Assembly (NCBI GenBank): GCA_963737545.1 | Contig: CAVTTH010000001.1 | Coordinates: forward strand, 558,001 to 622,000 | Direction: 5' to 3' | Source: CAVTTH01 sp963737545 | Lineage (GTDB): Bacteria > Verrucomicrobiota > Verrucomicrobiia > Chthoniobacterales > UBA10450 | DNA: 64,000 nt | In this document: in pieces, positions 41,366-48,989 of the stretch | How positions within the stretch are numbered: the stretch's first letter is position 1 | How the letters are laid out: each line of letters starts with the position of its first letter | Notes under the pieces: generated by a model | Told to the model about the DNA's origin: nothing | Databases searched by the model: none | The model's input: the letters and a program-made list of their open reading frames with translations, nothing else | Program-made: the position numbers and the translations under genes

Positions 41366-42886
41366 TCATTCAAGCCCATCCAGCGCCTCGATCATCTCGC
41401 CATAATTTCCGGCATCACGCATCACGGCATTGAGCTTTTCCAGACGCGAATCAGCCGATGGTTGCGGAAGTGTCACACGATATGCACCCGCGCCTCTCGT
41501 AAACACAATCTCATCCCATTGAATTGAAGCGATCGCATCGTTAAACCGCGCCACCGATCGCCCCCGGAAAAAGGCGCGGGTCGTTTCCGGCGGCGAAAAG
41601 ATCGCGCTCTTGATCTCCTCTTCCGACACCACCCGGCGCATCGATCCTTGCCTAACGAGATCAAAATACAGTCCCTGTTCAAAGCCGATGTTGTGATATT
41701 CCAGATCGATCGCCTGCAGCCACGGATCGCTCCACGCCAGTTTTTCCTCCTCCTGAAACGCGCGGAGCAGGAATTTTTTCGCGACCCAGTCCACGCGATC
41801 GCGGGCCAGCGCCACGTCGCGTTCGAGATCGTTGAGCACGCTCTCCCACTCGCGTAGCAGCCACGCTGTTTCTTCGTCCCCGGACGCAAACGATTTTTGC
41901 GCCGCCTTCAGATAAAGCCGTTGCACATCGATCGCGGAAATCTTCCGCCCGTCGCGCAACTCGATGATCCAATCGTAGGTTTGATCGCGGCTGATCGATT
42001 TCAGCGCCTGGATCGGTTGCGCGATTTCGAGCTGCGGCGCTTCCTCGCGCTCAATCAGGGCGAGCATGAGCGCGGTCGTTCCTACTTTCAACGCCGTCGC
42101 CCATTCGCTCATGTTGGCGTCGCCGATGATGACGTGAAAACGCCGATACCGATTCATGTCGGCGTGCGGCTCATCGCGCGTATTCACCAGCGGCCGCTTG
42201 TTCATCGTGTCGATGCTCACGAGGACGCTGAAAAAATCTGCGCGCTGCGAAATTTGAAAAACACCCGGCTGACTCAACGTGCTCTCGCCTTCGATGCCCA
42301 TCTTGCCGGCGCCGGCAAAAATTTGGCGAGTGACCAGGAACGGCAGCGCTCCGCCCGCGATTCGGTCCCACGGCACGTCGCGCCGCATCAGGTAATTGTC
42401 GTGGCACCCGTAACTATGCCCGACGAAGTCGGTGTTGTTCTTGTAAAGCCTGATCTCCTCGCCCGCGGCCAACTTCTCGTTCCGGCGCCGCGCGCATTCA
42501 GCCAGAATCCGTTCGCCTGCCTTATCGTGCGCGACCAGCTGGCGGATAGTAGTGCATTCCGGCGTCGAATATTCCGGATGCGCGTGATCGTTGTAGAAAC
42601 GCGCGCCGTTCGAAAGCACAAGATCGCTCTTAATTTCCTCGAAACTCAGGGGCCGGTTCTTGTCGATCTCGAAATAGGCCGATTCATCAGCATCCTGCAA
42701 AAGCTCCGCCGCACGAAACCCGCGCGCGTCGCGATGCGGATCTTCCAGATTGTAATCCCACTTCATGTGGGCGCCGTGCTCGGTGTAGCTGCGCACCAGC
42801 TCGATCGATTCCGCGACGACGTCGACCGATTCCGCCCCCTGAATCGTAATCCCGTATTCCGTTTCGATCCCAAACACCCTTTCCAT
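41366..42886 (-). CDS. dop: Pup deamidase/depupylase Dop
   Basis: Glutamine-synthetase-fold enzyme of the pupylation system; Dop deamidates the Pup C-terminus and removes Pup from substrates. It has GIETEYGI at the start, WDYNLEDPHRDARGFRAAEL, NGARFYNDHAHPEYSTPECT and LYKNNTDFVGHSYGCHDNYL. PFLVTRQIFAGAGKMG, NTRDEPHADMNRYRRFHVIIGDANMSE and the Dop-type C-terminal half (LAWSDPWLQAIDLEYHNI, GLYFDLVRQGSMRRVV, TTRAFFRGRSVARFNDAI) follow. Length of 506 residues fits Dop rather than PafA (about 450). ATG 42886 is chosen; ATG 42898 is possible, and the longer upstream frame crosses a hairpin repeat. Its partner ATPase lies 3.4 kb upstream; no Pup, PafA or 20S genes are here. Confidence 0.9.
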   Translation of the reverse strand: MERVFGIETEYGITIQGAESVDVVAESIELVRSYTEHGAHMKWDYNLEDPHRDARGFRAAELLQDADESAYFEIDKNRPLSFEEIKSDLVLSNGARFYNDHAHPEYSTPECTTIRQLVAHDKAGERILAECARRRNEKLAAGEEIRLYKNNTDFVGHSYGCHDNYLMRRDVPWDRIAGGALPFLVTRQIFAGAGKMGIEGESTLSQPGVFQISQRADFFSVLVSIDTMNKRPLVNTRDEPHADMNRYRRFHVIIGDANMSEWATALKVGTTALMLALIEREEAPQLEIAQPIQALKSISRDQTYDWIIELRDGRKISAIDVQRLYLKAAQKSFASGDEETAWLLREWESVLNDLERDVALARDRVDWVAKKFLLRAFQEEEKLAWSDPWLQAIDLEYHNIGFEQGLYFDLVRQGSMRRVVSEEEIKSAIFSPPETTRAFFRGRSVARFNDAIASIQWDEIVFTRGAGAYRVTLPQPSADSRLEKLNAVMRDAGNYGEMIEALDGLE

Positions 42887-42969
42887 CCCGGCCAACATAA
42901 CGCAGCAGCAGCGTCGTCGAAAGCGCTCTCGGCGTCGCAACTTCCCTCTGCGTGCCGCTATTTCAATTT

Positions 42970-43034
42970 TGTAGGGGAAGCTGTCAGCTTCCCTCTTCTG
43001 TCTTGAGATCTGGGAAGCCAGCGGCTTCCCTACA
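42970..43034. repeat. TGTAGGGGAAG hairpin repeat, copy 3
   Basis: 65 bp with ends TGTAGGGGAAG and CTTCCCTACA. It lies between dop and the last gene of the second cassette array, exactly where a terminal attC would be expected. Confidence 0.8.
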
Positions 43035-43046
43035 AGTCTTCTCTCC

Positions 43047-43481
43047 TTATCTTCTCCACCGCTCGGGACGCCGCATCCGGTAGAGAACGCCGCCGAGCCA
43101 GGTGCAGGGCAATGCCGTCGCCGCAATTGCGATCGGATACCAGCGCGGGCCAAAATCCATGCCGCTCGTAGCGATGACGCCAGCTACGCCTATAACGAGT
43201 CCGATACCTGCCAGAACCCAAACGTGCAGCATCGGATTGCGAGGCGCGAGCCGCGCGGTGATGTAGCCACCCACCACGGTGTAGACAATCCGATAGGACA
43301 GCGCCAAAAGATTCAACCCCGGATCCCGCATCGGCTCGTTCCAGGGCGGATAGACTCGGAGCAAATGCAAGATCTCATCGGTGCCGAGCGAAAGGACCAC
43401 GACCGCAACAAATCCAAGAAAGACTGAGCCCGCACTTCGCCACAGATTGCGGGGAAGCGTGCTGGTTTGTGTCATTGGCAT
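43047..43481 (-). CDS. Cassette-like gene: four-helix membrane protein
   Basis: A 144-residue integral membrane protein of unknown function with helices SAGSVFLGFVAVVVLSLGTDEIL, LALSYRIVYTVVGGYITARL, HVWVLAGIGLVIGVAGVIA and YPIAIAATALPCTWLGGVLY. The ATG lies 17 bp after a GTTAGGC core box, and an attC-like site separates it from the gene upstream. It therefore looks like the last cassette of a small array. Downstream it abuts a hairpin repeat instead of an attC-like site. Confidence 0.75.
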   Translation of the reverse strand: MPMTQTSTLPRNLWRSAGSVFLGFVAVVVLSLGTDEILHLLRVYPPWNEPMRDPGLNLLALSYRIVYTVVGGYITARLAPRNPMLHVWVLAGIGLVIGVAGVIATSGMDFGPRWYPIAIAATALPCTWLGGVLYRMRRPERWRR

Positions 43482-43497
43482 TTCGTTTACGCCATGC

Positions 43498-43620
43498 GCC
43501 TAACGAGACCAACATGAGCGACGGACACCGAACGCGGGCGTCGCTCGGCGTAGAGACGCACTAGCCACTCGAAGCGTGGACATGTGGCGGGTGACCGTTC
43601 GCTCCATTGCCTGGCTAGGC
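43498..43620 (-). other. attC-like recombination site 6 (second array)
   Basis: 123 bp bounded by GCCTAAC (43498) and GCTAGGC (43614) on the plus strand. The arms GAGCGACGG (43516) and CCGTTCGCTC (43595) pair with one extra unpaired base. The left end CCTAACGAGACCAACATGAGC and the right end CGCTCCATTGCCTGG match sites 2 and 4 of the first array. Confidence 0.7.
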
Positions 43621-43635
43621 CGCTTGGGGCCAAAT

Positions 43636-43980
43636 TCACAAGCGGACTCCCAAGAGCTTCAGCGCGAAAACGGAAATCACAGACGAGGCGAACCACACAC
43701 CCATGCGGAGCCACGTAGGAATGTAAGACTCGCGGAAGGCTTCGACGGCCGCAGGCCGAGTGAAGAAGGCGAGAAAGCCTCTCTCTCGACGGCGCTTCGC
43801 CATATACTCGCGGTCAACGGTGGCGAAAAACACCGGGGCGAAAAAGGCGATGACTACCCAGCAGAGAACAAGCAGCTGGTTGTGTGTTCGCTGCTCGATC
43901 AGTGTCCAACCTAGGATCATCACGGGCGTCGCCACTAATCCGGTGACGATCGCAGCAGCTACTGACGGGAAGACGCGCAT
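43636..43980 (-). CDS. Cassette-like gene: small membrane protein
   Basis: A 114-residue protein from ATG 43980, with two helices (VFPSVAAAIVTGLVATPVMILGWTLI and LLVLCWVVIAFFAPVFFATV). A basic loop (DREYMAKRRRERGFLAFF) and a third helix (WLRMGVWFASSVISVFALKLL) follow. The ATG is three bases after core box GTTAGGC (minus strand, 43984-43990), so the longer upstream frame is rejected. Attachment-like sequence on both sides marks it as an integron-type cassette. Function unknown. Confidence 0.75.
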   Translation of the reverse strand: MRVFPSVAAAIVTGLVATPVMILGWTLIEQRTHNQLLVLCWVVIAFFAPVFFATVDREYMAKRRRERGFLAFFTRPAAVEAFRESYIPTWLRMGVWFASSVISVFALKLLGVRL

Positions 43981-44044
43981 ATGGCCTAACGAGAAGTAGA
44001 CGAAAAATTTTCGGTTATTTCGATGATCGCACCGGAAAGACTTC

Positions 44045-44320
44045 TCACGCAGCGGATCGAAATCGATTAGCGGACCGGGCACGCGCCTTGGCGGCTTCGA
44101 CTTCGCGATCGCGGGGCGGCGCGTTTGTCACGAGCGAATGAAGAAGCTCGTGCGCGGCGTGTGTCACCTGATCGACCGCCCTGGCGAACGCGAGTTCGTT
44201 CGCCTTGGAAGGTTTGGCGAAGCCGCTCAGTTTCCGAACAAATTGCAGAGACGACGCCCGAATCTCTTCGTGCGTGGCCGGTGGCGCAAAGTTGTGCAGT
44301 GTTTTGATGTTTCGACACAT
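44045..44320 (-). CDS. DUF2277 family protein
   Basis: A 91-residue soluble protein matching DUF2277: MCRNIKTLHNF at the start, ATHEEIRASSLQFVRKLSGFAKPSKANELAF, HELLHSLVTNAPPRDREVEAAKARARSANRF. The family is widespread but uncharacterised. A strong ribosome site AGGAGG lies six bases before ATG 44320. It starts 17 bp after the DUF885 gene stop on the same strand, so both may be co-expressed. Its stop lies next to the leading boundary of the second cassette array. Confidence 0.9.
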   Translation of the reverse strand: MCRNIKTLHNFAPPATHEEIRASSLQFVRKLSGFAKPSKANELAFARAVDQVTHAAHELLHSLVTNAPPRDREVEAAKARARSANRFRSAA

Positions 44321-44337
44321 GATAATCCTCCTAAAAT

Positions 44338-46122
44338 CTAGCGGGTAACTTGATCGACCGCCGACGGATCATCGAGCAAAATCCATTCGATGATCGAGAC
44401 TGGAAGACTGCCGTTCTTGATCAGATCGTCGTGGAATTTTCCGAGACGATAGTTCGCTCCCTCCTTATCCCGATATTTCCCGAGCAAATTCATGATCTGC
44501 CATTTGCCGACGATGTAGCTGATCTTCTGGGTGGGATCGGAGGCCGCGCCGGCTGCTTCGCCGGTGGCTGCCTCGCGATCGAGACCGCCTGCGTCCATGA
44601 AATATTGGACCGCCTGCTCGAAGGTCCATTTGCCGGTGTGCAAGTTCACATCCACTCCGATGCGGGCCGACCGATAACGCGAAAGCCGCAGGACCTGCGC
44701 CTGTGCGGCCGAGCCTAACGGATAAAGTCCGGTCCGCATAAGCATCTCTTCGCCGTAAAGCGCCCAGCCTTCGACGAAGACGTTGTCGCCATGCTGGCGG
44801 CGAATCTCGTCGGTCAGATGGTTCGCAATCGAGATCTGAAGAAAATGTCCCGGGATGCCTTCGTGTCCGAGGATCGGCCGCGGATCTTCGATCGCGGCGC
44901 GAATGTAAAAGTTCTTCGATTGCGGGCTGTAGGTAGGAATGAAATAGAAACCGGTCGAATCCTTATCGTAAAGACCGGGCGGATTCATGAAGCCGCCGGG
45001 ACTGGTCGGCTTGAACGCGTCGGGCAACTGGCGGATTTGAAATGGCCCGAGGTAATCGGGCAGCGTGATCAATTTGTGCTCGCGGAGAAAAGCGATCATT
45101 TCCGCCTCGCGGCTTTCGTATGCTTTCAGAAACTCAGCCTGGTTAGGCGGAATATTCGCGCTGCGCGCGGGATCGGGATCGGCCAATGACGGATCGGGCA
45201 GGAGCGCTTCGAGCGCGCGATAACGGGCGAGCTCGGCGCGGCCGAGCATTTCCACCTGCGCGGCATCGAGAGGAAGCAGAAGGACGTGGTGGAGGTAGTA
45301 GTTGTAGTTCGCCTCGCCCATTGCTTTGAAGTCGACCATTCCCGCGAGCCGCTTCTCCAGTTGATCTGCGAATCCGTGAATAGCAACGAGCGCGGCGTCG
45401 CGCGCTTTCACCAGATCGGCGCGTTGCGCGTCGGAGAGCCCGGTCGCGAGCGTCATCAAGCTGTCGTTGAAGAGCGAATCGATCGACCGCGCGGAAGCGA
45501 TTGCGAGTTGCGAGTAAAGCTTGACCGGCGTTTTGAGATTGCTCATTCCCTGGTTGAGCATCGCCGGCATTTGTTTGAGACGTGCGGTCGCGGCCAGTGC
45601 GCGCTTTTCCGGCGTGTCGTATTCCTTTTTCAGCAGCGAAAAAATTCCACTGACGCATTCACCGACGTAAGTCTGTGGATCGCTCTGGTCGGACTTCATC
45701 ACGCGGTCGCCAAAATCGACCGCTTCGAGCTGAGATCGGAAGAGCAACCAATCAATGCGATCGTCCTTCGACCATTTCGCGGTCTGCATCTTCCGCACCT
45801 GGTCGAGCAAACTGCGCACATGTTGCGCGCGCGCGGCTACTTTCGCCGGCGCATAATCGGTCAGTTTGTCATCCCAGGTGTGCAGGCCGGAATCGCTGCT
45901 GCGAACGGGATAATTTTCGTTTCGCCATGTGTAGTAATCGTCGGCCAATTTATGCAGTGTCGCCGGGTCGCCGCCCCTGCTCGCGCGCATGTTCGGGGTT
46001 GCGTTCGTGATCAGCGCTTTGTTCGAGACGTCCGGTTTGTGTTCCCGCGTCGGCTGCGCCTGAATCGGCCCAACCCAAATTGTCATGACCGACAGGCTCA
46101 ACAAAACATCCATAGCTTTCAT
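44338..46122 (-). CDS. Exported DUF885 family putative metallopeptidase
   Basis: A 595-residue protein, exported by its signal peptide (MKAMDVLLSLSVMTIWVGPIQA). DUF885 proteins are helical and carry a thermolysin-like HExxxGH motif. Here it is LGHEGIPGHFLQ around residue 440, followed by FVEGWALYGEE with the likely third zinc ligand. GFYFIPTYSPQSKNFYIRAAIEDPRPILGH and IGVDVNLHTGKWTFEQAVQYF are family-typical. It is probably a periplasmic carboxypeptidase-like enzyme. ATG 46122 is chosen for its signal peptide; the 95 upstream codons cross the large inverted repeat at 46181-46301. Confidence 0.88.
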   Translation of the reverse strand: MKAMDVLLSLSVMTIWVGPIQAQPTREHKPDVSNKALITNATPNMRASRGGDPATLHKLADDYYTWRNENYPVRSSDSGLHTWDDKLTDYAPAKVAARAQHVRSLLDQVRKMQTAKWSKDDRIDWLLFRSQLEAVDFGDRVMKSDQSDPQTYVGECVSGIFSLLKKEYDTPEKRALAATARLKQMPAMLNQGMSNLKTPVKLYSQLAIASARSIDSLFNDSLMTLATGLSDAQRADLVKARDAALVAIHGFADQLEKRLAGMVDFKAMGEANYNYYLHHVLLLPLDAAQVEMLGRAELARYRALEALLPDPSLADPDPARSANIPPNQAEFLKAYESREAEMIAFLREHKLITLPDYLGPFQIRQLPDAFKPTSPGGFMNPPGLYDKDSTGFYFIPTYSPQSKNFYIRAAIEDPRPILGHEGIPGHFLQISIANHLTDEIRRQHGDNVFVEGWALYGEEMLMRTGLYPLGSAAQAQVLRLSRYRSARIGVDVNLHTGKWTFEQAVQYFMDAGGLDREAATGEAAGAASDPTQKISYIVGKWQIMNLLGKYRDKEGANYRLGKFHDDLIKNGSLPVSIIEWILLDDPSAVDQVTR

Positions 46123-46180
46123 GGGGACACATGCTAGCCGCACCTGCGCGATGAGAAAGCTCAAAGAGCGCCGACTGACC

Positions 46181-46301
46181 GGGGAGCGCACGCGGCTCGC
46201 GTGCCGCGCTCGACGGCTCGTCGAGCGCTTTCCTGGCTTACTGAAAATGAAAACATTTCGGCGAGCCGCCGAAATCAGCACGCGAGCCGCGTGCGCTCCC
46301 C
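46181..46301. repeat. Large cruciform-type inverted repeat with two inner hairpins
   Basis: A perfect 24-bp inverted repeat (GGGGAGCGCACGCGGCTCGC... at 46181-46204 and its complement at 46278-46301) encloses two smaller hairpins. These are GCGCTCGACGG/TCGTCGAGCGC near 46206 and ATTTCGGCG/CGCCGAAAT near 46256. It can fold as a three-way junction. It lies between the ARC ATPase stop (46305) and the DUF885 start and fills that gap. Confidence 0.85.
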
Positions 46302-46304
46302 GGA

Positions 46305-48011
46305 TCAGATGACGCTCGTTCCCGGCTTCGCGGTCGGCTTTCCTGTCGCGCGCACCGGCGCGATTTTGACCACGTTCTCTGGATCGTAGTCGATCAGCTT
46401 GAGCCACTCTTCCGTGATGTCGGTCGGCGGGAAGATGTCGTTCTCGGTAAACTCGGCGTTGAAGGCCAAACGAAGATCATTCTCGCTGATACCCTCAGGC
46501 GATCGCATCGATTCGCCTCCGCCCTGCATTGCGATCGTGCGCTTAATCGCCATGCCTTTGGCACGTTCCGCGATCGACGCGATGATCGCGCCGCTCATCA
46601 AATCACCGCGGTAGAGCGTTTCTTTTCGTCCGCTGCGCAAAGTCACCTCGAGAAACTTGTTTTCGTCCCGCCGCGCAAATTGCGCTTCCACGATCCGCTC
46701 CACCAACCGGTCGATGGCTTCACCGATTCCTGCGACCTCTTTCGCGAGCGCGCCGTCATAGGGCAAGTCATTCGTCAGATAGATGCGGTAAATTTCTCGC
46801 GCGCCTTCCTTGTTCGGCCGGTTTACTTTGATTTTTCGATCGATCCGGCCAGGTCGCAAAATCGCGGGATCGATCAGATCGGCGCGGTTCGAAGCCAGAA
46901 TAATGACGACTTCGCCTAACGATTCAATCCCGTCCATTTCCGCACAAAACATTGGGACGAGGGTGGAGAGAATATTCGAGTAACGCGAGGCGCGGCGCGT
47001 GCCGAGAATGCTTTCGGCTTCGTCGATGAAGAGAAAAGGGAGAAAACCTTCGCGCCGTTTCTCACGCGCCGTCGAAAAAATCTCGCGCACCATGCGCTCG
47101 GATTCGCCCACCCACATGTTGAGAATCTCCGGGCCTTTCACGTGCATGAAATATTCTTTCATTTCGACGCCGGATTTTTCCCGCAGCTTTTTCGTCAGAT
47201 TGTAGGCGGTCGCCTTTCCGATCAGCGTCTTGCCGCAGCCGGGCGGGCCGTAGAGGAGAAATCCCTTCGGCGTCGCGTGCTGAAATTTCTTGAACAACTC
47301 TCCGTGCAGGAGCGGCATTTCAATCGCGTCCTTGATCGCCTCCAGGGCCGCGGCCTGTCCACCCACTTTTTCCCAGGGCAATTCTGGCACGACGTCGAGA
47401 TAGTGTTCGTGCGATTTGGTGCTGGCGAGAAACTCGAGCGCCATCCGGTAACTGGGATCGACCCGCACTTCGTCGCCGGCTTTCAGTTTGGTTTCCTCCA
47501 GCTCGGACGAGCGCTCCAGGACCATCGATTGCGTGCCGTGTTCCGCGCCGACGCGCAGACGATCCTCGCCCAGCACTTCAGTGATCTTGGTGACGGGCCC
47601 GGCTGTTTCGAAACCGAGATCGCCCACGATGACGAACGCTTCGTTGACCAGAACGCGGGTTCCTTTTTTCAGCTTCGCCAGCGGAATCCGCGGATCAACG
47701 TTGCAATAATAATCCGCGCCGCCCACTACAATGTGAGCGGTATCCTTCGCCGGACTTCCGAGAAAAGTGCCGATGCGATTCGCGGGCGACGTGACCTTCT
47801 TGATGACTTCTTCGAGCTTCTCGATCATCTGGCGCGCTTCGGTTACGGTCTCTTCCTGCTCGGCGATTTCGGGGCGCAAGGCGAAGAGTTCAGCGCGGAT
47901 TGGTTCGCCCACTGGAAGCGACAACACCATGTGATCGAACATTTCGAGCAGGCTCGGATTTTGCGCCCCGCTCCCCTGATTTTCGAATTCTTCCCTGCGT
48001 TCGTCGCTCAT
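46305..48011 (-). CDS. mpa: Proteasome-associated AAA ATPase ARC/Mpa
   Basis: Ring-forming unfoldase that recognises Pup through its coiled coil and feeds substrates to the 20S proteasome. The coiled coil covers about residues 45-75 (RPEIAEQEETVTEARQMIEKLEEVIKKV). Tandem OB folds follow (GTFLGSPAKDTAHIVVGGADYYCNV). The AAA domain has Walker A GPPGCGKT, Walker B FLFIDEAES, and LASNRADLIDPAILRPGRID. Length of 568 residues fits. The C-terminus reads ATGKPTAKPGTSVI and lacks the QYL/HbYX-like docking tail of actinobacterial Mpa. Dop is nearby on the same strand, but proteasome subunits and Pup are not. Confidence 0.92.
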   Translation of the reverse strand: MSDERREEFENQGSGAQNPSLLEMFDHMVLSLPVGEPIRAELFALRPEIAEQEETVTEARQMIEKLEEVIKKVTSPANRIGTFLGSPAKDTAHIVVGGADYYCNVDPRIPLAKLKKGTRVLVNEAFVIVGDLGFETAGPVTKITEVLGEDRLRVGAEHGTQSMVLERSSELEETKLKAGDEVRVDPSYRMALEFLASTKSHEHYLDVVPELPWEKVGGQAAALEAIKDAIEMPLLHGELFKKFQHATPKGFLLYGPPGCGKTLIGKATAYNLTKKLREKSGVEMKEYFMHVKGPEILNMWVGESERMVREIFSTAREKRREGFLPFLFIDEAESILGTRRASRYSNILSTLVPMFCAEMDGIESLGEVVIILASNRADLIDPAILRPGRIDRKIKVNRPNKEGAREIYRIYLTNDLPYDGALAKEVAGIGEAIDRLVERIVEAQFARRDENKFLEVTLRSGRKETLYRGDLMSGAIIASIAERAKGMAIKRTIAMQGGGESMRSPEGISENDLRLAFNAEFTENDIFPPTDITEEWLKLIDYDPENVVKIAPVRATGKPTAKPGTSVI

Positions 48012-48297
48012 CTTTTGGTTGGATCAATCCGCCAAACCGACCCCGATTATAACTTTATCGCGTTCTCTTCGCAATGTTCGACGCCGCGCCCGACAAAATG
48101 TTCAACGCCACGGTGCCGACCTTGCCCCGCCAGAAACATGCGACGGGATCTCTCATTTTCTCGCAAACTGCTATTTTCGACATCGCCTTCCCCTACGGCG
48201 GTGCAAACTTCGTACCACTTCGCACCATCGGTAGCTCCCAGCTTTCCCGGAGATTTTGCTGGTGTGGGTGGAACAGGGCGGGCAGCCTCACGACAGA

Positions 48298-48807
48298 ATG
48301 AAATCAAAAATGAGCAGTTGTCGGACAGCAGTCGCGCTTTGGATGATGCCTTTTTTTCTCGTCGGTGCGTTGGCGGTTTCATCCGGAGTGACAGCCCAAT
48401 CGCAAACCTCGGAAGACGAGCAAACCCTTTGGAATTTCGAACACGCTTACTGGCAGTACGTCGAGAAAAACGATTTGTCAGCCTATTCAGGACTGTGGCA
48501 CCAGAACTTCCTCGGCTGGCCCTCAGTCAGTGCCGCACCCGTTCACAAGGACCACATCGGAGTCTGGATCACCTCGCAAACCAGCAAGGGTCTGGCGTTC
48601 AAGTCCGTTGAATTCAAACCGGCTGCGATTCAAATCACCGGGGACGTTGCCGTGACGTGTTACTGGATGACTTACAAATGGCTGGACAAGGATGGCAACG
48701 GCGCGACGCACACCACCCGGATCGAGCACACATGGCTCAGGAGCGGCAAGAATTGGAGCATCATCGGTGGCATGTCCATGCCGGAGGCTGAGACGCCGCC
48801 GAAGTAA
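48298..48807 (+). CDS. Exported NTF2-like (DUF4440/SnoaL) protein
   Basis: A 169-residue protein with signal peptide (TAVALWMMPFFLVGALAVSSG). It carries an NTF2-like cone fold of the DUF4440 type: EQTLWNFEHAYWQYVEKNDLSAYSGLWHQNFLGWP, with GDVAVTCYWMTYKWLDKDG and TRIEHTWLRSGKNWSIIGGMS. Such proteins bind small molecules or act as isomerase-like domains; the ligand is unknown. ATG 48298 or 48310 may be used. It is divergent from the ARC ATPase. The 286 bp between them hold no convincing gene. Confidence 0.82.
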   Translation: MKSKMSSCRTAVALWMMPFFLVGALAVSSGVTAQSQTSEDEQTLWNFEHAYWQYVEKNDLSAYSGLWHQNFLGWPSVSAAPVHKDHIGVWITSQTSKGLAFKSVEFKPAAIQITGDVAVTCYWMTYKWLDKDGNGATHTTRIEHTWLRSGKNWSIIGGMSMPEAETPPK

Positions 48808-48884
48808 ATGGCGCAGATCAAGACGGAGAAAAACAGGTTGAAGCGATCTGCGCTGCGCCCTACCCTGCTCTTTCTTTTTCGGGA

Positions 48885-48958
48885 GGAGCCTTAGCTCAAT
48901 TGGTTAGAGCGCCGCCCTGTCACGGCGGAGGTTGCGGGTTCGAGCCCCGTAGGCTCCG
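48885..48958 (+). tRNA. tRNA-Asp (GTC)
   Basis: A 74-nt cloverleaf. The acceptor arms GGAGCCT/AGGCTCC have discriminator G. The D arm contains AGCTCAATTGGTTAGAGC. The anticodon stem CCGCC/GGCGG carries the loop CTGTCAC with anticodon GTC, and the T arm is GCGGGTTCGAGCCCCGT. CCA is not encoded. It lies immediately upstream of the M3 peptidase gene. Confidence 0.97.
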
Positions 48959-48989
48959 GTTCATCAAATCCAAATTCTGTTGTTTATAT

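Noticed and set aside
41645..41660. GCCTAACGAG core-like box inside dop, and the same string at 52843 inside the histidine phosphatase
   Set aside because: Both encode conserved residues (LVR-Q-G and LVRHG) and lack a palindromic partner, so the match to the attC core is coincidental.
48047..48382. Minus-strand frame upstream of the ARC ATPase, considered as a Pup/UBact candidate
   Set aside because: It overlaps the NTF2-like gene and its end (EHCEENAIKL) lacks the Gly-Gly-Glu/Gln or RSGE-type tail. No Pup-like coiled segment is visible.
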